NCBI GenBank assembly: GCA_020832105.1
Contig: JAFIFH010000067.1
Location: 25,158-89,157, forward strand
Direction: 5' to 3'
From: Idiomarina sp.
GTDB lineage: Bacteria > Pseudomonadota > Gammaproteobacteria > Enterobacterales > Alteromonadaceae
Length of the DNA: 64,000 nucleotides
Notes under the pieces: model-generated
Told to the model about the DNA's origin: nothing
Databases searched by the model: none
Seen by the model: only the letters and a program-made list of their open reading frames with translations
Position numbers and translations under genes: made by a program
Part shown: positions 8,424 through 16,931 of the stretch, piece by piece
How positions within the stretch are numbered: the stretch's first letter is position 1
Layout: each line of letters starts with the position of its first letter

Positions 8424-9656
8424 ATGCGATTATCCACCAGCCAAATTTACGACAAAGGCTTAAGCTCGGTTATTGACCGCCAGCAAAAGCTGGTCAAGGT
8501 GCAGGACCAAATTGCCAAAGAAACCAAAATCCTCACGCCGGCGGACGATCCAGCAGGCAAGGCCCAGGCCATGGCACTGACTGATCGTATTAAACAGAAT
8601 GAGCAGTTTCAGAAGAACTCGCAGTTGGTGTTGAATGATCTGTCGCGGCAGGAGTCGGTGATGGCGAATATCAGTGAATCTCTATTCCGTGCAAAGGAGC
8701 TGTTCGTACAAGCAGGGAACGGAGCATTAGATCCAACTGATCGTAAATCTTTAGCGCTTGAAATTGAAGTCCTGCGTGACAACGCGCTTGATATGATGAA
8801 CGCGCGCAATGAGAACGGTGATTACTTGTTTTCTGGTTACCAAACAGAAGCTCAGCCATTTGTTTTTAACCCAACGACTGGTGTTTACGACTACGAGGGA
8901 GACAGCGGCGCGAAGAATGTTCAGCTAACTTCTAGCTTGCAGGTTAAATCAAGCACGCCTGGAAGCGAAGCTTTTCAACAGACCCCCGTGCAATTAAAAG
9001 CGCGGGTTGAGGGTTCAGGCGGAGATGTTACGGGTGGTCGCAGTGCTATTGCCGACAGGGCAACTTGGAACAGTTACCATGCTGCAAATTTTGATAAACA
9101 GGATTCAGCCAATAATTTGTATACGGCATCCGTCAATGCAGGTACTTACTCCATCACTAAACCTGACCCAGACGGTGGTGCCCCTATTGAAGTCGCGAGT
9201 GGCGCATATACGCCAGGTGAACCTATCGAGTATCAGGGAATGGATCTTAGTTTATTAGGCGATGCCACCGACGGGACGCTTGAGTTCCGCTTAAGTCAGC
9301 CCAAGCAAAATGTGGCCACAATACTAAATGACATGGCGAGAGCCCTAAATGATCCTACCATCGGTGATGAAGGGTTAGCGCAGGCAGTAGAATTTGGTTT
9401 GTCAGATCTGGATTCTGCAGAAGTGAGTCTGGGTAGCGTGCGTGCGAAAACGGGTAGCCGCATGAACAGCGCAGAGACCGCTATTATGACAAATACCGAC
9501 TTTGAAATTGCCAACAAAGAGACTCGCTCTCGTATCCAGGACGTTGACTATGCAGTGGCAATGACAGAACTTACTAAACAAGATACTGCATTACAGGCAG
9601 CACAGGCAACTTTCACCCGGATTACTCGGCTCAGCTTGTTTGATTACTTACGTTAA
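8424..9656 (+). CDS. flgL: Flagellar hook-associated protein FlgL
   Basis: MRLSTSQIYDKGLSSVIDRQQKLVKVQDQIAKETKILTPADDPAGKAQAM. Confidence 0.95.
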   Translation: MRLSTSQIYDKGLSSVIDRQQKLVKVQDQIAKETKILTPADDPAGKAQAMALTDRIKQNEQFQKNSQLVLNDLSRQESVMANISESLFRAKELFVQAGNGALDPTDRKSLALEIEVLRDNALDMMNARNENGDYLFSGYQTEAQPFVFNPTTGVYDYEGDSGAKNVQLTSSLQVKSSTPGSEAFQQTPVQLKARVEGSGGDVTGGRSAIADRATWNSYHAANFDKQDSANNLYTASVNAGTYSITKPDPDGGAPIEVASGAYTPGEPIEYQGMDLSLLGDATDGTLEFRLSQPKQNVATILNDMARALNDPTIGDEGLAQAVEFGLSDLDSAEVSLGSVRAKTGSRMNSAETAIMTNTDFEIANKETRSRIQDVDYAVAMTELTKQDTALQAAQATFTRITRLSLFDYLR

Positions 9657-9682
9657 TATCGCCTGAGCATCCTCCGTTGATT

Positions 9683-9710
9683 AAAAAGACCGCCTTCAGC
9701 GGTCTTTTTA
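9683..9710 (+). terminator. Rho-independent terminator after flgL
   Basis: AAAAAGACCGC-CTTCA-GCGGTCTTTTT. Confidence 0.85.
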
Positions 9711-9745
9711 ATTGTAAAGATAGTTAAATTAGCTCAAATTTTACT

Positions 9746-9772
9746 TAAAGATACTCCAGCCCCTGCCGTTAT
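9746..9772 (+). promoter_or_regulatory. sigma28 (FliA) promoter, flagellin 1
   Basis: TAAA-N15-GCCGTTAT. Confidence 0.8.
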
Positions 9773-9860
9773 ATATATCAAGCAAGGCGCATAGCGCTAA
9801 CTAAATTAAAAGCCCGTAGGGCTAGATATAAACCGCCATTATACGGCCAGGAGAATAACC

Positions 9861-10766
9861 ATGTCTTTATATGTAAATACAAACGTTTCCTCATTGAATG
9901 CACAACGTCAGTTAATGAGTTCAAGCAACGGTTTAGACACTGCGTTTGAGCGTCTTTCTTCTGGCTTTCGTATCAACAGCGCGGCAGACGATGCAGCTGG
10001 TTTGCAAATCACTAACCGCATGACGTCACAGATTAACGGTCTGAATCAGGCAGTTCGTAACGCTAACGATGGTATCTCTGTTGCTCAGGTAGCAGAGGGT
10101 GCATTGCAGGAAACCACTAATATGCTGCAGCGTATGCGTGAGCTGGTCATCCAGGCGGATAACGGTGTCAATGATGACGCTGAACTATCAGCGATTCAGC
10201 AGGAAATTGATGAACTAGTGACGGAAATCGGTCGTGTTGCGACTACCACTGAGTTCTCTGGTAAGAAAGTTTTGGATGGTAGCGCGGACGGTGGCAATGG
10301 CGGAAACGACTTAAACTTCCTGGTGGGCGCTCGTGGTGGTGCAGATGAAACCATTAGCATCCGTATTGCAAGTATGGACAAAGATGCATTGGGAGCGGAT
10401 GCGGATGGTGTCGCTCAGGCAACTTACGCGAACATTGAAGATATTGATGTGCAGAATATGGTAGCTCATGTTGATGACACTACTGAAAGTTCACAAAACA
10501 TGCTTGCTGTGATTGACAAAGCGATTACTGATGTTGGCGAACAGCGCTCACAATTGGGTGCGATTCAAAACCGTTTTCAATCAACGATTGCTAACTTAAG
10601 CAACGTATCAGAAAACGTATCAGCTGCTCGCTCACGTATTATGGACACTGATTTTGCCGCAGAAACCGCGCAACTGACTCGCTTCCAGATCACTCAACAA
10701 GCATCGACCAGCATCTTGGCGCAGGCGAATCAGCGTCCACAGGCGGCATTGTCACTGCTGGGCTAA
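9861..10766 (+). CDS. Flagellin (copy 1)
   Basis: MSLYVNTNVSSLNAQRQLMSSSNGLDTAFERLSSGFRINSAADDAAGLQI; conserved C-term TSILAQANQRPQAALSLLG. Confidence 0.97.
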   Translation: MSLYVNTNVSSLNAQRQLMSSSNGLDTAFERLSSGFRINSAADDAAGLQITNRMTSQINGLNQAVRNANDGISVAQVAEGALQETTNMLQRMRELVIQADNGVNDDAELSAIQQEIDELVTEIGRVATTTEFSGKKVLDGSADGGNGGNDLNFLVGARGGADETISIRIASMDKDALGADADGVAQATYANIEDIDVQNMVAHVDDTTESSQNMLAVIDKAITDVGEQRSQLGAIQNRFQSTIANLSNVSENVSAARSRIMDTDFAAETAQLTRFQITQQASTSILAQANQRPQAALSLLG

Positions 10767-10821
10767 GTACAAAGTAACGTGAATATAGCGAATTAATGCG
10801 CTTCACCGTAGCAAGACTAAT

Positions 10822-10853
10822 GAAAAGCCAGGCTCATGTAGACTGGCTTTTTC
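10822..10853 (+). terminator. Terminator after flagellin 1
   Basis: AAAAGCCAG-loop-CTGGCTTTTT. Confidence 0.75.
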
Positions 10854-10900
10854 CATGCAAGAAGAATAATTTCTGATGCAAAAAAATAAAATCATTTAAC

Positions 10901-10927
10901 TCAAGTATTTGCAACTCCTGCCGTTAT
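10901..10927 (+). promoter_or_regulatory. sigma28 promoter, flagellin 2
   Basis: TCAA-N15-GCCGTTAT. Confidence 0.7.
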
Positions 10928-11016
10928 ATAAATCAAGCAAGGCGCACTGCGCTAATCAAATTAAAACAGCCCGTAGGGCTAGATTAAACCGCCAATACAA
11001 GGCCAGGAGATTAACC

Positions 11017-11922
11017 ATGTCTTTATACGTAAATACTAACGTTTCATCATTAAACGCTCAGCGTCAATTAATGAGTTCAAGCAACGGCTTAGACACCGCA
11101 TTTGAGCGCCTGTCTTCTGGCTTTCGTATCAACAGCGCAGCAGACGATGCAGCTGGTTTGCAAATCACTAACCGCATGACGTCACAGATTAACGGTCTGA
11201 ATCAGGCAGTTCGTAACGCTAACGATGGTATCTCTGTTGCTCAGGTAGCAGAGGGTGCACTGCAGGAAACCACCAACATGCTGCAACGTATGCGTGAGCT
11301 GGTCATCCAGGCGGATAACGGTGTCAATGATGATGCTGAACTTTCAGCGATTCAGCAGGAAATCGATGAGTTGGTAACTGAAATTGGCCGTGTTGCGACA
11401 ACGACTGAGTTCTCTGGTAAGAAAGTTCTCGACGGTAGTGCTGATGGTGATGCTACAGGAAACGACTTAAACTTCCTGGTGGGCGCTCGTGGTGGTACCG
11501 ACGAAACCATTAGTATCCGTATTGCAAGCATGGACAGCGATGCTCTTGGAGCTGATGCAGATGGTGTCACTCTGGCAGCCTATGGGAGTATCGAGGGTAT
11601 TGATGTGCAAAATATGGAAGCTCATGTAGATGGAAATTCGGAAAGCTCGCAAAACATGCTGGCTGTAATTGACAAAGCGATTAGCGATGTCGGTGAACAG
11701 CGTTCACAGTTAGGTGCGATTCAAAACCGTTTTCAGTCTACGATTGCTAACTTAAGCAACGTATCAGAAAACGTGTCAGCTGCCCGCTCACGTATTATGG
11801 ACACTGATTTTGCTGCAGAAACAGCACAGCTGACTCGCTTCCAGATCACTCAGCAGGCGTCGACCAGTATCTTGGCGCAGGCCAACCAGCGTCCACAGGC
11901 GGCATTGTCACTGTTAGGGTAA
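11017..11922 (+). CDS. Flagellin (copy 2); start trimmed from the supplied ORF at 10909
   Basis: MSLYVNTNVSSLNAQRQ preceded by CCAGGAG; near-identical to copy 1 at both ends. Confidence 0.97.
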   Translation: MSLYVNTNVSSLNAQRQLMSSSNGLDTAFERLSSGFRINSAADDAAGLQITNRMTSQINGLNQAVRNANDGISVAQVAEGALQETTNMLQRMRELVIQADNGVNDDAELSAIQQEIDELVTEIGRVATTTEFSGKKVLDGSADGDATGNDLNFLVGARGGTDETISIRIASMDSDALGADADGVTLAAYGSIEGIDVQNMEAHVDGNSESSQNMLAVIDKAISDVGEQRSQLGAIQNRFQSTIANLSNVSENVSAARSRIMDTDFAAETAQLTRFQITQQASTSILAQANQRPQAALSLLG

Positions 11923-11958
11923 TTAAGCAGAGAATCTATCGCCTCCCGTAGCCGAATC

Positions 11959-12037
11959 TGACCCTTAGCTTTACCGAGGGAAAGAGCCGACCACCCAGGG
12001 AAAGGGGGTCTTATTATGGGGCACCCTGGGTGGTTGG
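11959..12037 (+). ncRNA. Putative structured RNA element A (two hairpins), unknown family
   Basis: CCCTT...GAGGG hairpin, then 14-bp stem CCGACCACCCAGGG/CCCTGGGTGGTTGG with 23-nt loop; sequence and structure similarity to 15392-15462. Confidence 0.5.
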
Positions 12038-12052
12038 TAGATTTATTGAACA

Positions 12053-12079
12053 AAAACCGAGCATTCGCTCGGTTTTTTT
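12053..12079 (+). terminator. Rho-independent terminator following element A
   Basis: AAACCGAGC-ATTC-GCTCGGTTTTTTT. Confidence 0.85.
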
Positions 12080-12089
12080 ATGTCTTCCC

Positions 12090-12116
12090 TAAAGTCTGAG
12101 ATTCTGCCGCCGACGA
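12090..12116 (+). promoter_or_regulatory. sigma28 promoter, flagellin 3
   Basis: TAAA-N15-GCCGACGA. Confidence 0.7.
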
Positions 12117-12201
12117 CCTGTGTGTAGGGGAAAGTATCTATATGCATTCTGCATAAAAATACATACAGGCAGCAAGCGCAATGCTTGCGAAGGAGAGTTT
12201 T

Positions 12202-13074
12202 ATGTCACTATATGTGAACACGAATGTGTCGTCTTTGAACGCACAACGCCAGTTAATGACCTCAGGTCAGGGGCTGGACACTGCATTTGAGCGTTTGTCT
12301 TCAGGTTCTCGTATCAACAGCGCAGCTGATGATGCCGCAGGCTTACAAATTTCAAACCGTATGACCTCGCAAATTGAGGGTCTGAACCAGGCTGTTCGTA
12401 ATGCCAATGACGGCATCTCAGTAGCCCAGGTGGCTGAAGGTGCGTTACAAGAATCAACCAACATGCTGCAGCGCATGCGCGAGCTGGTGATTCAGGCTGA
12501 CAACGGCGTCAATGGCGAAGCAGAACGCACAGCGATTCAGGAAGAAATCGGCCAATTACGTACCGAGCTTGATCGTGTGGCAGAAACAACGGAATTCTCC
12601 GGGCAGACTATTCTGATGGGTGACGGTGATACAGGTGCTGCAGCTGTTGACGCAAAAGAGTTTGATTTCCTTGTTGGCGCAACGGGAGCTGACGGAGAAA
12701 CAATCACAGTGTCTGTCGCAGCAATGAATACCGATAATCTAGGCATTGACGGAGATTTGGCAGATATTAACGCAATTAATGTCACAGATCTGACGCAAAC
12801 CTCGGCAGAACAACTATCTACTATCGACGAAGCAATTAGTGACGTTGGCGAAACTCGGTCTAATCTGGGTGCAGTACAAAACCGTTTTCAATCTACGATT
12901 GCTAATTTGAGCAATGTTTCCGAAAATGTATCGGCAGCACGTTCGCGTATCCAGGATACCGATTTTGCAGCTGAAACCGCACAGTTGACTAAGTTTCAAA
13001 TCACCCAGCAGGCGAGCACGTCGATCCTTGCACAGGCGAATCAACGGCCACAGGCGGCGTTGTCGCTACTCTAA
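12202..13074 (+). CDS. Flagellin (copy 3)
   Basis: MSLYVNTNVSSLNAQRQLMTSGQGLDTAFERLSSGSRIN. Confidence 0.97.
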   Translation: MSLYVNTNVSSLNAQRQLMTSGQGLDTAFERLSSGSRINSAADDAAGLQISNRMTSQIEGLNQAVRNANDGISVAQVAEGALQESTNMLQRMRELVIQADNGVNGEAERTAIQEEIGQLRTELDRVAETTEFSGQTILMGDGDTGAAAVDAKEFDFLVGATGADGETITVSVAAMNTDNLGIDGDLADINAINVTDLTQTSAEQLSTIDEAISDVGETRSNLGAVQNRFQSTIANLSNVSENVSAARSRIQDTDFAAETAQLTKFQITQQASTSILAQANQRPQAALSLL

Positions 13075-13100
13075 ATTAAAATTCACTTTCCCCTTTCAGG

Positions 13101-13125
13101 AGCCGGGCACTGCCCGGCTTTTTTG
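13101..13125 (+). terminator. Terminator after flagellin 3
   Basis: AGCCGGGCACTGCCCGGCTTTTTT. Confidence 0.85.
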
Positions 13126-13171
13126 TGCGTGGTCAACCCTGAAATATTTTGTCTTCGTTATTAAAAAACAC

Positions 13172-13198
13172 TAAAGCTTTGTGCTTTAGGACCGATAC
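13172..13198 (+). promoter_or_regulatory. sigma28 promoter, flagellin 4
   Basis: TAAA-N15-ACCGATAC. Confidence 0.7.
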
Positions 13199-13290
13199 AG
13201 CAGATGTAGGGGAAGTTGTATGCCGGGAGTGGTTGCCTGGAATACAAAAATTACAATTAGGCAGCAAGCTACGCTTGCAAAGGAGATCTT

Positions 13291-14166
13291 ATGTCGTTGT
13301 ATGTAAATACTAACGTATCTTCACTGAATGCTCAGCGTCAGCTGATGAGTTCAGGTCAGGGCTTAAACACTGCGTTTGAGCGTTTATCTTCGGGCTTCCG
13401 TATCAACAGCGCTGCTGATGATGCCGCAGGTCTGCAAATTTCAAATCGAATGACATCGCAAATCAATGGCTTGAACCAAGCGGTTCGTAACGCCAATGAT
13501 GGTATCTCTGTAGCGCAGGTTGCTGAAGGTGCTTTGCAGGAGTCAACCAACATGCTGCAGCGTATGCGTGAACTGGTGATTCAGGCTGATAATGGCGTAA
13601 ATGGTGGCGCTGAGCTTAAAGCTATCCAGGAAGAAATTGTCCAGCTACGCACTGAAATTGACCGTGTTGCTACGACCACTGAGTTTTCTGGTCAGAAAAT
13701 ACTGAATGGGACCGATGACTCCGGCGCTGATGGCGTTGCGGCTAAATCATTTAGCTTCCTGGTTGGTGCAACTGGTGGTGCCGGCGAAAATATCTCTGTT
13801 GATGTTGACGCGATGAATGTCACTAACTTAGGTCAAACTGCTGAAGTAGCTGCAGGCATTGGTGCAATTAATGTTGAGACAGATGCATTTAGTTCTGCAG
13901 AACGCTTAGCTTCAATTGACGAAGCTATTAGTCAGGTAGGCGCGCAGCGCTCAAGCCTTGGTGCAGTGCAAAACCGTTTCCAATCTACGATTGCTAACTT
14001 AAGCAACGTATCTGAAAACGTATCAGCAGCGCGCTCGCGTATTATGGACACTGACTTTGCTGCAGAAACTGCGCAGTTAACCAAGTTCCAGATCACGCAG
14101 CAGGCGAGTACGGCAATTCTTGCACAGGCGAATCAACGTCCACAGGCGGCGTTGTCACTGCTGTAA
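13291..14166 (+). CDS. Flagellin (copy 4)
   Basis: MSLYVNTNVSSLNAQRQLMSSGQGLNTAFERLSSGFRIN. Confidence 0.97.
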   Translation: MSLYVNTNVSSLNAQRQLMSSGQGLNTAFERLSSGFRINSAADDAAGLQISNRMTSQINGLNQAVRNANDGISVAQVAEGALQESTNMLQRMRELVIQADNGVNGGAELKAIQEEIVQLRTEIDRVATTTEFSGQKILNGTDDSGADGVAAKSFSFLVGATGGAGENISVDVDAMNVTNLGQTAEVAAGIGAINVETDAFSSAERLASIDEAISQVGAQRSSLGAVQNRFQSTIANLSNVSENVSAARSRIMDTDFAAETAQLTKFQITQQASTAILAQANQRPQAALSLL

Positions 14167-14190
14167 GCTTTTAAAGAACTCCCCTAACCG

Positions 14191-14216
14191 CGAAGCCGAG
14201 CCTAGTGCTCGGCTTT
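14191..14216 (+). terminator. Terminator after flagellin 4
   Basis: GAAGCCGAGC-CTAGT-GCTCGGCTTTT. Confidence 0.8.
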
Positions 14217-14240
14217 TGCGTTTTAAACATAAAAAAATAT

Positions 14241-14267
14241 TAAAGATATTCAGGCATAGGCCGAAAA
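14241..14267 (+). promoter_or_regulatory. sigma28 promoter, flagellin 5
   Basis: TAAA-N15-GCCGAAAA. Confidence 0.7.
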
Positions 14268-14359
14268 CCTAGATGTAGGGGAAATTGTTTGTCGGGAGTG
14301 GTTGCCTGACTCACAAAAATTATAATTAGGCAGCAAGCTTAGCTTGCAAAGGAGATCTT

Positions 14360-15247
14360 ATGTCGTTGTATGTAAATACTAACGTCTCTTCACTGAATGC
14401 TCAGCGTCAGCTGATGACTTCAGGTCAGGGCTTGAACACTGCGTTTGAGCGTCTTTCTTCAGGTTCACGTATCAACAGCGCTGCTGATGATGCTGCAGGT
14501 CTGCAGATTTCAAATCGAATGACTTCGCAGATTAATGGCTTGAACCAGGCGGTTCGTAATGCCAATGACGGCATTTCCGTCGCTCAGGTTGCCGAAGGTG
14601 CTCTGCAGGAATCAACTAACATGCTGCAGCGTATGCGTGAGTTGGTGATTCAGGCGGATAATGGCGTGAACGGTGAGGCCGAGCGGACCGCAATCCAGGA
14701 AGAAATCACCCAGTTGCGCACTGAGATTGATCGCGTAGCCACGACTACCGAATTCTCTGGCAAGACGCTATTAACAGGTGATTTTGCTGGAACAGATCCT
14801 GGCGTAGATGACCCTTTGTCTTTCCTTGTGGGAGCAACTGGTGGCGCTGGTGAAAATATTAATGTAGCTATTGGTGATATGCAATCAGAAGCGCTGGGCG
14901 TGCTCGATGCTGGTCAGCCAGCCGACATTGCTAACTTGAATGATATTAGCGTGTTGGCAGCAGGCGGCCAGTCTTCTGCTGACCAGTTGGCCGTCATCGA
15001 CCGCGCTATTGAACAAGTTGGGTCTGAGCGCTCAAGCTTAGGTGCAGTGCAAAACCGTTTTCAGTCGACCATTGCTAACTTAAGCAACGTATCTGAAAAC
15101 GTATCAGCAGCGCGCTCGCGTATTATGGATACTGACTTTGCTGCAGAAACTGCGCAGTTAACCAAGTTCCAGATCACGCAACAGGCGAGTACGGCAATTC
15201 TTGCACAGGCGAACCAACGTCCGCAGGCGGCGTTGTCACTGCTGTAA
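14360..15247 (+). CDS. Flagellin (copy 5)
   Basis: MSLYVNTNVSSLNAQRQLMTSGQGLNTAFERLSSGSRIN. Confidence 0.97.
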   Translation: MSLYVNTNVSSLNAQRQLMTSGQGLNTAFERLSSGSRINSAADDAAGLQISNRMTSQINGLNQAVRNANDGISVAQVAEGALQESTNMLQRMRELVIQADNGVNGEAERTAIQEEITQLRTEIDRVATTTEFSGKTLLTGDFAGTDPGVDDPLSFLVGATGGAGENINVAIGDMQSEALGVLDAGQPADIANLNDISVLAAGGQSSADQLAVIDRAIEQVGSERSSLGAVQNRFQSTIANLSNVSENVSAARSRIMDTDFAAETAQLTKFQITQQASTAILAQANQRPQAALSLL

Positions 15248-15271
15248 GCTTTTAAGAACTCCCCTAACCGC

Positions 15272-15297
15272 GAAGCCGAGCCTAGTGCTCGGCTTTT
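15272..15297 (+). terminator. Terminator after flagellin 5
   Basis: Same GAAGCCGAGC-CTAGT-GCTCGGCTTTT as after copy 4. Confidence 0.8.
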
Positions 15298-15356
15298 GCG
15301 TTTGTGCAAGATAGAAATACGGGAAGGGGATGCTTTGTTAGCGAACGCCGAAAAGC

Positions 15357-15383
15357 AAAAAACCAGGCAGGGGCCTGGTTTTT
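15357..15383 (+). terminator. Second terminator just upstream of element B
   Basis: AAAAAACCAGGC-AGG-GGCCTGGTTTTT. Confidence 0.75.
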
Positions 15384-15391
15384 ATGCTGCC

Positions 15392-15462
15392 TGACCCTTA
15401 AAAGGGAAAGAACCGGCTAGTCGGGAAAAGGAGGTTGTAGGGGGGGCATCCCAACTAGCCGG
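15392..15462 (+). ncRNA. Putative structured RNA element B (two hairpins), unknown family
   Basis: TGACCCTTAAAAGGGAAAGAA, then stem CCGGCTAGTCGGG/CCCAACTAGCCGG (12 of 13 paired) with loop AAAAGGAGGTTGTAGGGGGGGCAT; related to element A. Confidence 0.5.
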
Positions 15463-15719
15463 CAGACACAAGTAACTTTGCAGCAAGCGTGCCAATATTG
15501 TCATGGACTGACAAAATCTTTAAAAAAAGAGCCGTTAAGCAATGAGTAGCTTGAAAAATAGCCGCCAAATAAACCCAAAACAGTGCAGCTGAGCTAAAAA
15601 CCGCGACAGTGAGACACCTAGCCGCTTAATTTATTCGGGAAACCGTCACGCAACGGCAGTGAATTGCCACTTAGAAGAGTATTGGCGGCAAACAATGCCC
15701 TGCTTACTGAAATAAAGAC

Positions 15720-15746
15720 TAAAGCTTTGCTAAATACTGTCGATAT
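15720..15746 (+). promoter_or_regulatory. sigma28 promoter, flagellin 6
   Basis: TAAA-N15-GTCGATAT; ~170 nt upstream of the ATG. Confidence 0.6.
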
Positions 15747-15915
15747 ATTAACCGAAGCTGGGGGGCTTTAAATAGAGTTTTTGCTATTTACACCGATCGG
15801 GTCAGGACATAAGCACCAGATTGCTTGGTTGGTTATCAAAATAGCGAAACACGGGAAGGTTGGCTTTCACTGATCCACGCTTTTCTCAGCGCTGTGTCAG
15901 TCAGTTGAGGTGCAA

Positions 15916-16785
15916 ATGGCACTCTACGTAAATACAAATATTTCATCGCTCAATGCGCAGCGGCAATTATTGACCTCAACCCTGGGGCTGAATAGTTCGT
16001 TTCAGCGCCTTTCCTCAGGCTTTCGAATTAATAGCGCCGCAGACGATGCGGCCGGGCTGCAAATCAGCACTCGCATGACTTCCCAAGTTAATGGCCTGAA
16101 CCAGGCTGCGCGCAATGCGTCTGACGGCATCTCAGTGGCTCAGGTTGCAGAAGGGGCTATGCAGGAAAGCACCAATATGCTGCAGAGAATGCGCGAGCTG
16201 GTGATTCAGGCAGACAATGGGGTTAACAGTGATACCGAGCGTAGCGCTATCCAGCAGGAAATTACCCAATTGAGCCTCGAGCTCAATCGCATCGCGGAAA
16301 CGACCGAGTTCTCTGGTAAACGTTTACTAAATGGGGACGCAGCCGGCGGCCTTAACTTTTTGGTCGGCACCCGCGGTAGTGCGGCGGAGCGAATTCAGAT
16401 CTCAATTCAGGACATGCGAACTGATACCTTGGGTGTTGGAGCAACTGTTGATGGTGTGGCCGTGGGAATCACGAGTTTAAGCGAACTTAATGTGAGCTCA
16501 AATCAGTCGTCAGCAGAGCAGTTGGCCGTTCTTGATCTTGCTATCCAAACGGTGGGATCGCAGCGCTCACGCCTTGGTGCTGTGCAAAACAGATTCCAAT
16601 CCACCATCAATAACCTGACAAATATTTCAGAGAATGTATCAGCAGCACGCTCAAGGATTATGGATACTGATTTTGCTGCTGAGACTGCGAAGTTGGTGCG
16701 TTTTCAAATCATGCAACAGGCAAGTATTGCGATATTGGCACAAGCGAATCAAAGACCGCAGGCGGTCTTATCGCTGTTAGGATAA
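15916..16785 (+). CDS. Flagellin (copy 6, divergent)
   Basis: MALYVNTNISSLNAQRQLLTSTLGLNSSFQRLSSGFRINSAADDAAGLQIS. Confidence 0.96.
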   Translation: MALYVNTNISSLNAQRQLLTSTLGLNSSFQRLSSGFRINSAADDAAGLQISTRMTSQVNGLNQAARNASDGISVAQVAEGAMQESTNMLQRMRELVIQADNGVNSDTERSAIQQEITQLSLELNRIAETTEFSGKRLLNGDAAGGLNFLVGTRGSAAERIQISIQDMRTDTLGVGATVDGVAVGITSLSELNVSSNQSSAEQLAVLDLAIQTVGSQRSRLGAVQNRFQSTINNLTNISENVSAARSRIMDTDFAAETAKLVRFQIMQQASIAILAQANQRPQAVLSLLG

Positions 16786-16802
16786 ACTTTACAGGGTATT
16801 TT

Positions 16803-16829
16803 TAAAGTTGGCGAAAATCTCGCCGATAT
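16803..16829 (+). promoter_or_regulatory. sigma28 promoter, flaG
   Basis: TAAA-N15-GCCGATAT. Confidence 0.75.
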
Positions 16830-16931
16830 ATGTTTAATATACAGGGGATGGGCCTGATACAGCAGGGTAGCTGCATAAGCGTTTCAGTCGAAACGTAAGG
16901 CCACGAGCTGCGTATCAGAGGGGGCTATATA

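Noticed and set aside
10909-11016. N-terminal extension of flagellin 2 in the ORF track (MQLLPLYKSSKAHCANQIK...)
   Set aside because: It is the in-frame 5' leader containing the sigma28 -10 region; the real start is MSLYVNTN at 11017 after an SD.
11959-15462. Integron attC sites, c-di-GMP (GEMM) riboswitch or simple terminators as explanation for elements A/B
   Set aside because: No attC core sites (GTTRRRY), no GEMM consensus, no U-run directly after the long stem; separate terminators are present nearby.
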